Source: Streptomyces albireticuli
GTDB taxonomy: Bacteria > Actinomycetota > Actinomycetes > Streptomycetales > Streptomycetaceae
Assembly: GCF_002192455.1 (NCBI RefSeq)
Contig: NZ_CP021744.1
Span: 6,233,501 to 6,297,500 of the forward strand
Reading direction: 5' to 3'
DNA length: 64,000 nucleotides
Part shown: one piece after another, positions 23,780-35,377 of the stretch
How positions within the stretch are numbered: position 1 is the first letter of the stretch
Layout of the letters: the number at the start of each line of letters is the position of its first letter
Program-made: the position numbers and the translations under genes
Notes under the pieces: model-generated
What the model saw: only the letters and a program-made list of their open reading frames with translations
What the model was told of the DNA's origin: nothing
Databases searched by the model: none

Positions 23780-25597
23780 GTGGCAGCACCGAAGAAGGGC
23801 CGCAGGTCCCCGGGCGGCCAGGGCAGGCCGGGCCGTGTCCTGGTCCTGATCCTGATCGCCATGGTGGCGCTCACGGCGGGGATGTTCGCCTCCGGGCGCA
23901 CCACTCCACGACTGGGCATCGACCTCGCGGGTGGCACCAGCTTCACGCTGGAGGCCAAGAACGAGCCCGGCAAGCCCAACGCGATCAATCAGACCAACAT
24001 GAACACGGCGGTCGGCATCATCGAGCGCCGTGTCAACGGTCTCGGTGTCTCCGAGGCCGAGGTCCAGACGCAGGGCGAGAACCACATCATCGTGAACATC
24101 CCCAAGGGGACGAACGCGAAGCAGGCCCGTGAGCAGGTCGGTACCACCGCCAAGCTGGGCTTCCGCCCGGTGCTGAGCATCGCCGACGCCGCCGCCCCCG
24201 CGCCCGCCCCGTCCCCCAGCTCCTCCGCCTCGGACAAGGACGGCAAGAACGGCGACAAGAGCAAGGACGACAAGACCAAGCCGTCCGGCTCCCCGTCCGC
24301 CTCGGCCTCCGCCTCCGCGAGCACGGCCCCGAAGGGCCGCGCGGTCTCCGACGCGCTGAAGGCCGACGGCACGCCGAGCCCGAACGCGACCGCCTCCCTC
24401 AAGGACGGCGCGAAGGACGACAAGGCCAAGGACGACAAGGCCAAGGACAAGGACGCCAAGAAGGACCCCACGCCGTCCCCGGCCGACATCGCCGCGCTCC
24501 AGAAGAAGCTCGGCGCTCTCGACTGCACCACCAAGGAGGGCATGGCCGCGGCGAGCAAGGCCGCCGCGAGCGCCCTCCCCACCGACACGATCGTCGCGTG
24601 CAAGCGGGACGGCTCGGCCAAGGAGATCCTCGGCCCGGTGGCCGTCGAGGGCACCGGCGTCACCGACGCCGACGCCGTCTTCGACAGCCAGCAGGGCAAG
24701 GGCTGGATCGTCCAGCTGAAGTTCGACTCCAGCGGCTCCAAGAAGTTCGCCGACATCACCGGCCAGCTGGCCACCAAGGCCCCGCCGCAGAACCAGTTCG
24801 CGATCGTCCTCGACGGCTCGGTCGTCTCCGACCCCTCGGTGTCCACCTCCATCTCGGGCGGCCAGGCGGAGATCTCCGGCGGCTTCACCCAGGAGAGCTC
24901 CCGCGACCTCGCGAACGTGCTGTCCTACGGTGCCCTGCCGCTGTCCTTCGACGTCGTCACCGAGCAGACGGTCACCGCCGCGCTCGGCGGTGAGCAGCTG
25001 CGCGCGGGTCTGCTGGCCGGCGCCATCGGCCTCGTCCTGGTGATCGTCTACCTGGTGGCGTACTACCGCGGTCTCGCGCTCGTCGCGCTCGCCAGCCTCC
25101 TGGCCTCCGCGATCCTCACCTACACGATCATGGTGCTGCTCGGTGAGGCCATCGGCTTCGCGCTGAACCTGCCGGCCGTCTGCGGTGCGATCGTCGCGAT
25201 CGGTATCACCGCCGACTCCTTCATCGTCTACTTCGAACGCATCCGGGACGAGATCCGGGAGGGCCGGACGCTGCGCCCGGCCGTCGAGCGGGGCTGGCCG
25301 CGCGCCCGCCGCACGATCCTGGTCTCCGACTTCGTGTCCTTCCTCGCCGCCGCGGTGCTCTTCATCGTGACCGTCGGCAAGGTCCAGGGCTTCGCGTTCA
25401 CGCTGGGTCTGACCACCCTCCTCGACGTGGTCGTGGTCTTCTTCTTCACGAAGCCGCTGATGACGCTCCTGGCCCGGCGGAAGTTCTTCGCCAGCGGCCA
25501 CCCGTGGTCCGGGCTCGACCCCAAGCGGCTCGGCGCCCGCCCGCCGCTGCGGGCCCGCCGCCGCCCCTCCGCCCCCGTCGACCCCAAGGAGGCGTGA
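23780..25597 (+). CDS. secD: Protein translocase subunit SecD
   Basis: RND-type membrane protein of 605 aa that with SecF uses the proton gradient to pull exported proteins out of SecYEG. TM1 is residues 20-38 (VLVLILIAMVALTAGMF), followed by RLGIDLAGGTSFTLEA. The P1 domain is interrupted at about 136-235 by a low-complexity stretch of Ser, Ala, Lys, Asp and Pro. The C-terminal half holds GGFTQESSRDLANVLSYGAL and a five-helix RND bundle with IVAIGITADSFIVYFERIRD. GTG 23780 follows GGGAGAAACG. secF starts one base after the stop. Confidence 0.96.
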   Translation: MAAPKKGRRSPGGQGRPGRVLVLILIAMVALTAGMFASGRTTPRLGIDLAGGTSFTLEAKNEPGKPNAINQTNMNTAVGIIERRVNGLGVSEAEVQTQGENHIIVNIPKGTNAKQAREQVGTTAKLGFRPVLSIADAAAPAPAPSPSSSASDKDGKNGDKSKDDKTKPSGSPSASASASASTAPKGRAVSDALKADGTPSPNATASLKDGAKDDKAKDDKAKDKDAKKDPTPSPADIAALQKKLGALDCTTKEGMAAASKAAASALPTDTIVACKRDGSAKEILGPVAVEGTGVTDADAVFDSQQGKGWIVQLKFDSSGSKKFADITGQLATKAPPQNQFAIVLDGSVVSDPSVSTSISGGQAEISGGFTQESSRDLANVLSYGALPLSFDVVTEQTVTAALGGEQLRAGLLAGAIGLVLVIVYLVAYYRGLALVALASLLASAILTYTIMVLLGEAIGFALNLPAVCGAIVAIGITADSFIVYFERIRDEIREGRTLRPAVERGWPRARRTILVSDFVSFLAAAVLFIVTVGKVQGFAFTLGLTTLLDVVVVFFFTKPLMTLLARRKFFASGHPWSGLDPKRLGARPPLRARRRPSAPVDPKEA

Positions 25598-25598
25598 G

Positions 25599-26711
25599 AT
25601 GTCCAAGCTCGGCAATCTCGGCGCCCGGCTCTACCGCGGCGAGGTCGGCTACGACTTCGTCGGCAAGCGGAAGATCTGGTACGGCATCTCGATCCTGATC
25701 ACCATCACGGCCATCGTCGGCCTGGCGGTGCGCGGCCTCAACATGGGCATCGAGTTCTCCGGCGGTGCCGTCTTCACCACCCCGAAGACGTCCGTCTCGG
25801 CCACCCAGGCCCAGCACACGGCGGAGGAGGCCTCCGGCCACACCGCCATCGTCCAGAAGCTCGGCGGCGGCTCGCTGCGCGTCCAGGTCAGCGACCTCAC
25901 CACCGAGCAGTCGCGGGAGACCCAGGACGCGCTGGCCAAGAAGCTGGGCGTCTCCACGGACAAGGTCAACACCGACATCGTCGGCCCCAGCTGGGGTGAC
26001 CAGATCGCCAACAAGGCCTGGATGGGTCTCGGGATCTTCATGGTTCTCGTGGTGATCTATCTGGCGATCGCCTTCGAGTGGCGCATGGCCATCGCCGCGC
26101 TGATCGCCCTGATCCACGACCTCACCATCACCGTCGGTGTGTACGCACTGGTCGGCTTCGAGGTCACCCCGGGCACCGTGATCGGTCTGCTGACCATCCT
26201 CGGTTACTCCCTCTACGACACCGTCGTCGTCTTCGACGGTCTCAAGGAGGGCTCGAAGGACATCACCAAGCAGACGCGCTTCACCTACAGCGAGATCGCC
26301 AACCGCAGCCTCAACGGCACCCTGGTGCGCTCCATCAACACCACCGTCGTGGCGCTGCTGCCGGTCGCCGGCCTGCTGTTCATCGGCGGCGGCTTCCTCG
26401 GCGCGGGCATGCTCAACGACATCTCGCTCGCCCTGTTCGTCGGCCTCGCGGCCGGCGCCTACTCCTCGATCTTCATCGCCACCCCGCTGGTCGCCGACCT
26501 CAAGGAGCGCGACCCGCAGATGAAGGCCCTGGCCAAGCGGGTGCGCGCCAAGCGCGCCGCCGCTGCCGCCAAGGGCGAGTCGGTGGAGCAGGAGCCGCAG
26601 GACGCCGGGTACGGCGACGAGCCGGAGGACGCGTCCCCGGCCGGTGTCGTCCCGCAGACCGACACCCGTAGCCGCGGTGGCCGCGGCCGTCCGTCGGGCA
26701 AGCGCCGATGA
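25599..26711 (+). CDS. secF: Protein translocase subunit SecF
   Basis: Partner of SecD, 370 aa. TM1 (IWYGISILITITAIVGLAV) is followed by the family motif RGLNMGIEFSGGAVF, then a periplasmic domain. A five-helix bundle includes WRMAIAALIALIHDLTITVG and the conserved TILGYSLYDTVVVFDGLKE. The C-terminal tail is long, charged and Gly/Arg-rich. ATG 25599 is one base after the secD stop, and its own stop overlaps the apt ATG, so secD-secF-apt are coupled. Confidence 0.96.
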   Translation: MSKLGNLGARLYRGEVGYDFVGKRKIWYGISILITITAIVGLAVRGLNMGIEFSGGAVFTTPKTSVSATQAQHTAEEASGHTAIVQKLGGGSLRVQVSDLTTEQSRETQDALAKKLGVSTDKVNTDIVGPSWGDQIANKAWMGLGIFMVLVVIYLAIAFEWRMAIAALIALIHDLTITVGVYALVGFEVTPGTVIGLLTILGYSLYDTVVVFDGLKEGSKDITKQTRFTYSEIANRSLNGTLVRSINTTVVALLPVAGLLFIGGGFLGAGMLNDISLALFVGLAAGAYSSIFIATPLVADLKERDPQMKALAKRVRAKRAAAAAKGESVEQEPQDAGYGDEPEDASPAGVVPQTDTRSRGGRGRPSGKRR

Positions 26712-27274
26712 GCGCCGTGAGCGTCGGCACCGCCGACGAGAAGCTGCGCGACCTGCTCCTGGCGCACATCCACGACGTGCCGGACTACCCCAAGCCGGGC
26801 GTGATGTTCAAGGACATCACCCCGCTGCTCGCCGACGCCAAGGCGTTCGCCGCGCTGACCGACGCCCTCGCCGGGCTGTGCGAGAAGTACGGCGCCACCA
26901 AGGTCGTCGGCCTGGAGGCCCGGGGCTTCATCCTGGGCGCCCCGGCCGCCGTCCGCGCGGGGCTCGGCTTCGTGCCCGTCCGCAAGGCCGGCAAGCTGCC
27001 CGGTGCCACCCTCGCCCAGGCCTACGACCTGGAGTACGGCACCGCCGAGATCGAGATGCACGCCGACGCCGTGGGTGCCGGCGACCGCGTCCTGGTCATC
27101 GACGACGTGCTGGCCACCGGCGGCACCGCCGAGGCGTCCCTGCGGCTGATCCGCCGGGCCGGCGCCGAGGTCGCGGGCGTCGCCGTGCTGATGGAGCTGG
27201 GCTTCCTGCCCGGCCGCGCGCGGCTGGCCGAGGCGCTCGGCGGGGCGCCGCTGGAGGCGCTGATCACCGTCTGA
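26708..27274 (+). CDS. apt: Adenine phosphoribosyltransferase
   Basis: Purine salvage enzyme of 188 aa that makes AMP from adenine and PRPP. The PRPP-binding loop is VLVIDDVLATGGTAEA near residue 135. IPDYPKPGVMFKDITPLL-like sequence (VPDYPKPGVMFKDITPLL) and KVVGLEARGFILGAP are APRT-specific. ATG 26708 overlaps the secF stop by 4 bp. The gene lies between secF and relA, the order usual in actinomycetes, which links salvage of purines with ppGpp metabolism. Confidence 0.97.
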   Translation: MSAVSVGTADEKLRDLLLAHIHDVPDYPKPGVMFKDITPLLADAKAFAALTDALAGLCEKYGATKVVGLEARGFILGAPAAVRAGLGFVPVRKAGKLPGATLAQAYDLEYGTAEIEMHADAVGAGDRVLVIDDVLATGGTAEASLRLIRRAGAEVAGVAVLMELGFLPGRARLAEALGGAPLEALITV

Positions 27275-27283
27275 GCCGACGGC

Positions 27284-27337
27284 GTACGACAGGGGGCGGG
27301 CCCGGGGGAGAACCTCCGGGCCCGCCCCCTGTCGTAC
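27284..27337 (+). terminator. apt terminator, 22-bp stem
   Basis: A perfect 22-bp inverted repeat (27284-27305 with 27316-27337) with a 10-nt loop follows apt by 9 nt. It closes the secDF-apt unit and separates it from relA. Confidence 0.85.
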
Positions 27338-27434
27338 CGGGGCACAGCCGGGCGCGCGGCGGTCGGCCGCCGTGGCTCGATACCATGGCAGTCCCGGACC
27401 TGATCGGGGGCCGGACCCCGCTTGAGGAGTGCTC

Positions 27435-30013
<2,579 letters not shown>

Positions 30014-30033
30014 GCACCACTTCGGCCCGCGCA

Positions 30034-30073
30034 TGAGTGAGGGGCTCCGGCAATCGCCGGAGCCCCTCACTCA
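30034..30073. terminator. Bidirectional terminator, 18-bp stem
   Basis: A perfect 18-bp stem (30034-30051 with 30056-30073) and AATC loop lie between the convergent relA and DUF349 genes, about 20 nt from each stop. Confidence 0.88.
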
Positions 30074-30088
30074 CGCGTGACGCCGCGT

Positions 30089-31318
30089 TCAGCCGCCGAA
30101 CTCCTCAAGACCCTTCAGGGCCTGGTCCAGCAGGGCCTTGCGGCCCTCCAGCTCACGGGTGAGCTTGTCCGCCTTGGCGGTGTTGCCCGCGGCCCGCGCC
30201 TTGTCGGCCTGCTCCTGGAGCTTGTCCACGGCGGCCTGGAGCTGCCCGGTCAGACCGGCCGCACGGGCCCGCGCCTCCGGGTTCGTACGCCGCCACTCGG
30301 ACTCCTCGGCCTCCTGGAGGGCGCGCTCGACGGTGTGCATCCGGCCCTCGATCTTGGGCCGGGCGTCCCGCGGCACATGGCCGATGGCCTCCCAGCGCTC
30401 GTTGATCGAGCGGAACGCGGCCCGCGCCGCCTTCAGGTCCGTGACGGGGAGCAGCTTCTCGGCCTCGACGGCCAGCTCCTCCTTCTGCGTCAGGTTGACC
30501 TGCTGCTCGGCGTCGCGCTCGGCGAACACCTCGCCGCGCGCCTGGAAGAAGACGTCCTGGGCGCCGCGGAAGCGGGTCCACAGGTCGTCCTCCGACTCGC
30601 GCTGCGCCCGGCCCGCGGCCTTCCACTCGGCCATCAGCTCGCGGTAGCGCGCGGCCGTCGGTCCCCAGTCCGTGGACCCGGAGAGCGACTCGGCCTCGGC
30701 GACCAGCTTCTCCTTGGCCTTACGGGCCTCCTCGCGCTGCGCGTCCAGCGACGCGAAGTGCGCCTTGCGCCGCTTGGAGAACGCCGAGCGGGCGTGCGAG
30801 AAGCGGTGCCACAGCTCGTCGTCCGCCTTGCGGTCGAGGCGCGGCAGGCCCTTCCAGGTGTCGACCAGGGCGCGCAACCGCTCACCCGCCGACCGCCACT
30901 GCTCGCTCGCCGCCAGCTCCTCGGCCTCGGCGACCAGCGCCTCCTTCGCCGTACGGGCCTCGTCGGACTGCTTGGCCTTGGCGGCCTTACGCTCCTCGCG
31001 GCGGGTCTCGACCGTGGCGACGAGCTGGTCGAGCCGCTTGCGCAGCGCGTCCAGATCGCCGACCGCGTGGTGCTCGTCCACCTGCGTGCGCAGATGGTCG
31101 ATCGCGGTCGTCGCGTCCTTGGCCGAAAGGTCGGTGGTCCTGACCCGGCGTTCGAGGAGGCCGATCTCGACGACCAGGCCCTCGTACTTGCGCTCGAAGT
31201 AAGCGAGGGCCTCCTCGGGGGAGCCCGCCTGCCACGATCCGACGACCTTCTCCCCGTCGGCGGTACGCACGTACACAGTCCCCGTCTCATCGACGCGGCC
31301 CCATGGGTCGCTGCTCAC
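30089..31318 (-). CDS. DUF349 domain protein
   Basis: Cytosolic, almost entirely helical and highly charged protein of 409 aa. It contains several DUF349 repeats of about 70 residues, each with a W-K...L-W-x-R-F pattern: TWKGLPRLDRKADDELWHRF, EWKAAGRAQRESEDDLWTRF and RWEAIGHVPRDARPKIEGRM. The C-terminal helix (LQAAVDKLQEQADKARAAGN) is likely coiled coil. DUF349 proteins have been linked to stress survival in some bacteria, but no activity is established. GTG 31318 is preceded by GGAGGAGG. It is convergent with relA. Confidence 0.88.
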   Translation of the reverse strand: MSSDPWGRVDETGTVYVRTADGEKVVGSWQAGSPEEALAYFERKYEGLVVEIGLLERRVRTTDLSAKDATTAIDHLRTQVDEHHAVGDLDALRKRLDQLVATVETRREERKAAKAKQSDEARTAKEALVAEAEELAASEQWRSAGERLRALVDTWKGLPRLDRKADDELWHRFSHARSAFSKRRKAHFASLDAQREEARKAKEKLVAEAESLSGSTDWGPTAARYRELMAEWKAAGRAQRESEDDLWTRFRGAQDVFFQARGEVFAERDAEQQVNLTQKEELAVEAEKLLPVTDLKAARAAFRSINERWEAIGHVPRDARPKIEGRMHTVERALQEAEESEWRRTNPEARARAAGLTGQLQAAVDKLQEQADKARAAGNTAKADKLTRELEGRKALLDQALKGLEEFGG

Positions 31319-31574
31319 AGCGCCTCCTCCACATGATGCCGGGGCCGGTGCGCGGCCCCTCGGGCATCGTCCACAGTTGTTCCGGCAGGGCCGCGCCCTG
31401 ACCGGTCCGACGGCCTGATCGATTCGGGTGTCGATGGGTGCTTCGCAGCCGTCGGAGCAGGCACCCTACACAACGCCAACATAGGCGACCGGCGGCCCGG
31501 CTGTCCGTATCCCGCGCGACCGAAATTTCGCCGGGCGGGCATGTGACGGACGGCCGGCGGCCACCGGAACGGGC

Positions 31575-32396
31575 TCAGGACTTGGTCACCGCCGCCTTGT
31601 TGACGACGACCGTCGCGTTCGGCGGGCCGTCCCCGCCGCCGCGCTGCTCACCCGCGGCGGCGATCTTCTGGAGCACCTTCATGCCCTCGGGGCCGACCTT
31701 GCCGAACGGGGTGTAGTTCGGCGCCAGCTTGCTGTCCTTGTAGACGAGGAAGAACTGGCTGCCGCCGGTGTCCGGACCGGCGTTGGCCATCGCGACCGTG
31801 CCGGCCGGGTACACCCCGTCCTTGACGGCCGGGTCCTTCAGGTTCTCGTCCTTGAGGCGGTAGCCGGGGTCGCCCATGCCGGTGCCCTTGGGGTCGCCGC
31901 ACTGGAGCACGAAGATCTGGGACGGGTCCGTGGTCAGCCGGTGGCAGGTGGTGTGGTCGAAGTAACCCTGCCCGGAGAGGAAGTTGAAGGAGTTGACCGT
32001 GTGCGGGGCCTTGGCGGCGTCCAGCTTCAGGTCGATGGTGCCGCAGGTGGTGTCGAGCTTCGCCGCGTACGACGCCGAGGTGTCGACGGACATCTCCGGC
32101 TCGGTCTTCCACGTCTTGGCGGCGGGCGCGCCCGGGGCCGCCTTCGCGCACGGGTCCGGGCCGCGGCTCGGCGTGGCCGACGGGGCCGCCGCGTCCGCCG
32201 CGGTGTCCTTCTTGTCGTCGCCCGACAGCGCGCCCGTGGCGAACGCGGTCGCGCCCGCGGCCACCACGACGGCGAGCCCGGCGGCGATCACCGCGTTGCG
32301 GCGGCGGACCTTGCGGCGCGCCGCCTCCCGGCGCTCCTGCTGGCGCTCGAACTTCTCCCGGGCGAGCTGCCGCCGCCGCTGCTCGTTACTGACCAC
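31575..32396 (-). CDS. Membrane-anchored cyclophilin-type peptidyl-prolyl isomerase
   Basis: Protein of 273 aa. A charged N-terminal coiled segment (REKFERQQERREAARRKVRR) precedes one membrane helix (residues 35-57), so the isomerase domain faces outside. That domain has the cyclophilin pattern, with FNFLSGQGYFDHTTCHRL, DENLKDP, GTVAMANAGPDTGGSQFFLV and YTPFGKV. The catalytic Arg of the FHR motif is present as CHRL. It probably helps fold exported proteins, in line with its anchor. GTG 32396 has a GAGGAGA site 7 nt upstream. The 256 bp beyond its stop, to the DUF349 start, hold no recognised gene or repeat. Confidence 0.9.
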   Translation of the reverse strand: MVSNEQRRRQLAREKFERQQERREAARRKVRRRNAVIAAGLAVVVAAGATAFATGALSGDDKKDTAADAAAPSATPSRGPDPCAKAAPGAPAAKTWKTEPEMSVDTSASYAAKLDTTCGTIDLKLDAAKAPHTVNSFNFLSGQGYFDHTTCHRLTTDPSQIFVLQCGDPKGTGMGDPGYRLKDENLKDPAVKDGVYPAGTVAMANAGPDTGGSQFFLVYKDSKLAPNYTPFGKVGPEGMKVLQKIAAAGEQRGGGDGPPNATVVVNKAAVTKS

Positions 32397-32578
32397 CGGG
32401 TGTCTCCTCGTGCCGTCTCGTCCAGATGGTGAGCCCGTGTTGCGTGTGTGCCCGTACCGTATACGGGTTCGCGGTGGCGGGAGTGCCGCCGGTAGGCTCT
32501 GTAGCGGCCGGGTTCCCCGCCAGGGGCCCCCGGTGATCCACTGCTGGATTCTCCGCTGGTCGATCTCTAAGGACGAAC

Positions 32579-33301
32579 GTGCTCATTGCCGGGTTCCCCG
32601 CCGGGGCCTGGGGGACCAATTGCTATCTGGTCGCCCCTGCCGCCGGTGAGGAGTGCGTGATCATCGATCCGGGCCACCAGGCGGCCCAGGGCGTCGAGGA
32701 CGCACTGAAGAAGCATCGGCTCAAGCCCGTCGCCGTCCTCGTCACCCATGGCCACATCGACCACGTCGCGTCGGTCGTCCCGCTGTGCGGCGCGCACGAC
32801 ATCCCGGCCTGGATCCACCCCGGGGACCGCTACATGCTGAGCGACCCCGAGAAGGCGCTGGGCCGCTCCCTGGGGGAGCGTCTGATGGGCGAGCTGACGG
32901 TGGGAGAGCCGGATGACCTCAAGGAGCTGTCCGACGGCACCCGTCTGGAGCTCGCGGGCCTGGAGTTCACCGTCGCGCACGCGCCCGGCCATACCAAGGG
33001 GCTGGTGACCTTCAGGATGCCCGAGACCGCCGACGTCCCGTCGGTGCTGTTCTCGGGGGACTTCCTGTTCGCCGGCTCCATCGGACGCACCGACCTGCCC
33101 GGCGGCGATCACGCCGAGATGCTCCGGTCGCTGGCCCGCGTGGCCCTGCCGCTGGACGACTCGACCGTGGTGCTGTCCGGCCACGGCCCCCAGACGACCA
33201 TCGGCCGCGAGCGCGCCACCAACCCGTTCCTGCGGGAGGTCGCCGACGCGCAGCGCGGCATCGGAAGCGGTTCTACCGCCGCTCCGCGACGAGGAATGTG
33301 A
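32579..33301 (+). CDS. MBL-fold metallohydrolase (glyoxalase II-like)
   Basis: Soluble hydrolase of 240 aa. The metal motif H-x-H-x-D-H is THGHIDHVASV near residue 57. The remaining ligands are the His in AHAPGHTKG, the Asp in VLFSGDFLF and the His in LSGHGPQTTIGRE. NCYLVAP at the start and GSIGRTDLPGG are typical of the glyoxalase II-like YcbL group. Substrate is uncertain: a thioester such as a mycothiol conjugate is possible in actinomycetes. GTG 32579 has AAGGAC upstream. hisS follows 10 nt later, so both are probably cotranscribed. Confidence 0.88.
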   Translation: MLIAGFPAGAWGTNCYLVAPAAGEECVIIDPGHQAAQGVEDALKKHRLKPVAVLVTHGHIDHVASVVPLCGAHDIPAWIHPGDRYMLSDPEKALGRSLGERLMGELTVGEPDDLKELSDGTRLELAGLEFTVAHAPGHTKGLVTFRMPETADVPSVLFSGDFLFAGSIGRTDLPGGDHAEMLRSLARVALPLDDSTVVLSGHGPQTTIGRERATNPFLREVADAQRGIGSGSTAAPRRGM

Positions 33302-33311
33302 CGATTTTTCC

Positions 33312-34574
33312 GTGAGTACGTTCAAGGCCCCCAAGGGCACCTACGACCTGACCCCGCCCGACTCCGCGATCTACCTCGCCGTGCGCGAGGCCATCGCCGC
33401 GCCGCTCAAGCGCTCCGGATACGGCTACATCGAGACGCCCGGCTTCGAGCAGGTCGAGCTGTTCTCCCGCGGCGTCGGCGAGTCCACCGACATCGTGTCC
33501 AAGGAGATGTACACCCTCACCACGCGCGGCGGCGACGAGCTCGCGCTGCGCCCCGAGGGCACCGCCTCCGTGCTGCGCGCGGCCCTGGAGGCCAACCTGC
33601 ACAAGGCCGGCAACCTGCCGGTCAAGCTCTGGTACTCCGGCTCGTACTACCGCTACGAGCGCCCGCAGGCCGGCCGCTACCGGCACTTCTCGCAGGTCGG
33701 CGCCGAGGCCATCGGCACCGAGGACCCGGCGCTGGACGCCGAGCTGATCATCCTGGCCGTCGACGCCTACAAGTCGCTCGGCCTGAGCGACTTCCGCCTG
33801 CTGCTGAACTCGCTGGGCGACAAGGAGTGCCGTCCGGCCTACCGGGAGGCCCTCCAGGGCTTCCTGCGCGGCCTCGACCTCGACGAGGACACCCGGCGCC
33901 GGATCGAGATCAACCCGCTGCGGGTCCTCGACGACAAGCGCGAGGCCGTCCAGAAGCAGCTCGTCGGCGCCCCGATGCTCCGCGACCACCTCTGCGAGGC
34001 CTGCAAGGCCTACCACGAGGAGGTCCGCGCGCTGCTGACCGCCGCCGGCGTCGACTTCGTGGACGACGAGAAGCTGGTCCGCGGCCTGGACTACTACACC
34101 CGCACCACCTTCGAGTTCGTCCACGGCGGCCTCGGCTCGCAGTCCGCGGTGGGCGGCGGCGGCCGCTACGACGGCCTCTCCGAGATGATCGGCGGCCCCG
34201 CGCTGCCGTCCGTCGGCTGGGCGCTCGGCGTCGACCGCACGGTCCTGGCGCTGAAGGCCGAGGGCATCGAGCTCGACCTGCCGGCCGCCACCCAGGTCTA
34301 CGCGGTGCCGCTGGGCGAGGAGGCCCGCAAGACGCTCTTCGGCCTCGTGACCGAGCTGCGCCGGGCCGGCGTCGCCACGGACTTCGCGTTCGGCGGCAAG
34401 GGCCTGAAGAACGCCATGAAATCGGCCAATCGTTCCGGTGCCCGCTTCGCGCTCGTCGCGGGCGAGCGGGACCTCGCCGAGGGTGTCGTGCAGCTCAAGG
34501 ACCTGGAGAGCGGTGAGCAGACCGCCGTCGCGTTCGACGCGGTGGTGGGCGAACTCCTCGCCAAGCAGGGCTGA
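33312..34574 (+). CDS. hisS: Histidyl-tRNA synthetase
   Basis: Class II synthetase of 420 aa. It begins FKAPKGTYDLTPPDS. Motif 2 is YRYERPQAGRYRHFSQVG, preceded by RPEGTASVLRAALE. The two histidine motifs are VRGLDYYTRTTFEF and SAVGGGGRYDGLSEMIGG, and motif 3 is LPSVGWALGVDRTVLAL. The C-terminal anticodon domain contains GGKGLKNAMKSANRSGARF. GTG 33312 follows the MBL gene closely. Confidence 0.97.
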   Translation: MSTFKAPKGTYDLTPPDSAIYLAVREAIAAPLKRSGYGYIETPGFEQVELFSRGVGESTDIVSKEMYTLTTRGGDELALRPEGTASVLRAALEANLHKAGNLPVKLWYSGSYYRYERPQAGRYRHFSQVGAEAIGTEDPALDAELIILAVDAYKSLGLSDFRLLLNSLGDKECRPAYREALQGFLRGLDLDEDTRRRIEINPLRVLDDKREAVQKQLVGAPMLRDHLCEACKAYHEEVRALLTAAGVDFVDDEKLVRGLDYYTRTTFEFVHGGLGSQSAVGGGGRYDGLSEMIGGPALPSVGWALGVDRTVLALKAEGIELDLPAATQVYAVPLGEEARKTLFGLVTELRRAGVATDFAFGGKGLKNAMKSANRSGARFALVAGERDLAEGVVQLKDLESGEQTAVAFDAVVGELLAKQG

Positions 34575-34633
34575 TTCCCGGGCGCTTGGGGCAGAATGGG
34601 CGGCGACGACCGACTGATGGGATCAACGGCGCT

Positions 34634-35296
34634 ATGACCACTTCGGCACTTGACCGCTCGGCGACCGACGGAGCGGAACGGGACGGCCCGCCCACGGGGG
34701 CTGTCGGAGGCAGCCGCGCGTTCGCACTGCTGCTGGTGATCACCGGCGCGCTGGGGCTGCTCGCGGCCTGGGTCATCACGATCGACAAGAACAAGATCCT
34801 TGAGGCCAAGGTCGCGGGCAAGACCTACACCCCCGGGTGCAGCCTGAACCCGATCGTCTCCTGCGGCAACATCATGGAGAGCGAGCAGGCGCACGCCTTC
34901 GGGTTCCCCAACCCGATGCTGGGCCTGGTCTGCTACGGCGCGATCATCGCGATCGGGCTGGGTCTGCTCTCCGGCGCCCGTTACCGCCGCTGGTACTGGC
35001 TGGGCATGGAGGCCGGCACGCTCTTCGGCGTCGGCTTCTGCACCTGGCTCCAGTACCAGTCGCTGTACGTCATCGGCTCGCTCTGCCTGTGGTGCTGCCT
35101 CGCCTGGGTCGCCACGATCGTCATGTTCTGGTACGTCACCGTGCAGAACATCCGGCACGGCTTCATCCCCGTCCGCGGGGCGGTGAAGAACGGCCTGCTG
35201 GAGTTCCACTGGGTGGTGCCGGTGCTGTGGATCGGCGTCATCGGGATGCTCATCCTCACCAAGTGGTGGGACTTCTGGACGGGCGGCTCCGCCTGA
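34634..35296 (+). CDS. Vitamin K epoxide reductase (VKOR) family protein
   Basis: Membrane quinone-coupled oxidoreductase of 220 aa that reoxidises a DsbA-like partner in extracytoplasmic disulfide formation. The loop cysteines are C69 and C77 (PGCSLNPIVSCGNIM), and the active-site CxxC is SLCLWCCLAW (C151, C154), inside a bundle of about five helices. A further membrane segment (VVPVLWIGVIGMLILTKWW) ends the protein. No thioredoxin domain is fused and no DsbA gene is next to it. ATG 34634 gives the better start; a TTG at 34586 in the same frame adds 16 residues with no SD. Confidence 0.88.
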   Translation: MTTSALDRSATDGAERDGPPTGAVGGSRAFALLLVITGALGLLAAWVITIDKNKILEAKVAGKTYTPGCSLNPIVSCGNIMESEQAHAFGFPNPMLGLVCYGAIIAIGLGLLSGARYRRWYWLGMEAGTLFGVGFCTWLQYQSLYVIGSLCLWCCLAWVATIVMFWYVTVQNIRHGFIPVRGAVKNGLLEFHWVVPVLWIGVIGMLILTKWWDFWTGGSA

Positions 35297-35310
35297 CCAC
35301 CCCCGCACCT

Positions 35311-35356
35311 CACTGACAACGCCGCCGGACAGGGATGTCCGGCGGCGTTGTCAGTG
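35311..35356 (+). terminator. Terminator before rarA, 21-bp stem
   Basis: A perfect 21-bp inverted repeat (35311-35331 with 35336-35356, loop GGGA) follows the VKOR stop by 14 nt and ends 21 nt before the rarA start. rarA transcription must start within or very near it. Confidence 0.85.
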
Positions 35357-35377
35357 GGGTGGCATAGGGTTTTCGAC

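Noticed and set aside
31319..31574. Small gene between DUF349 and cyclophilin genes
   Set aside because: A 92-codon plus-strand frame overlaps the cyclophilin gene and shows no family pattern or ribosome site.
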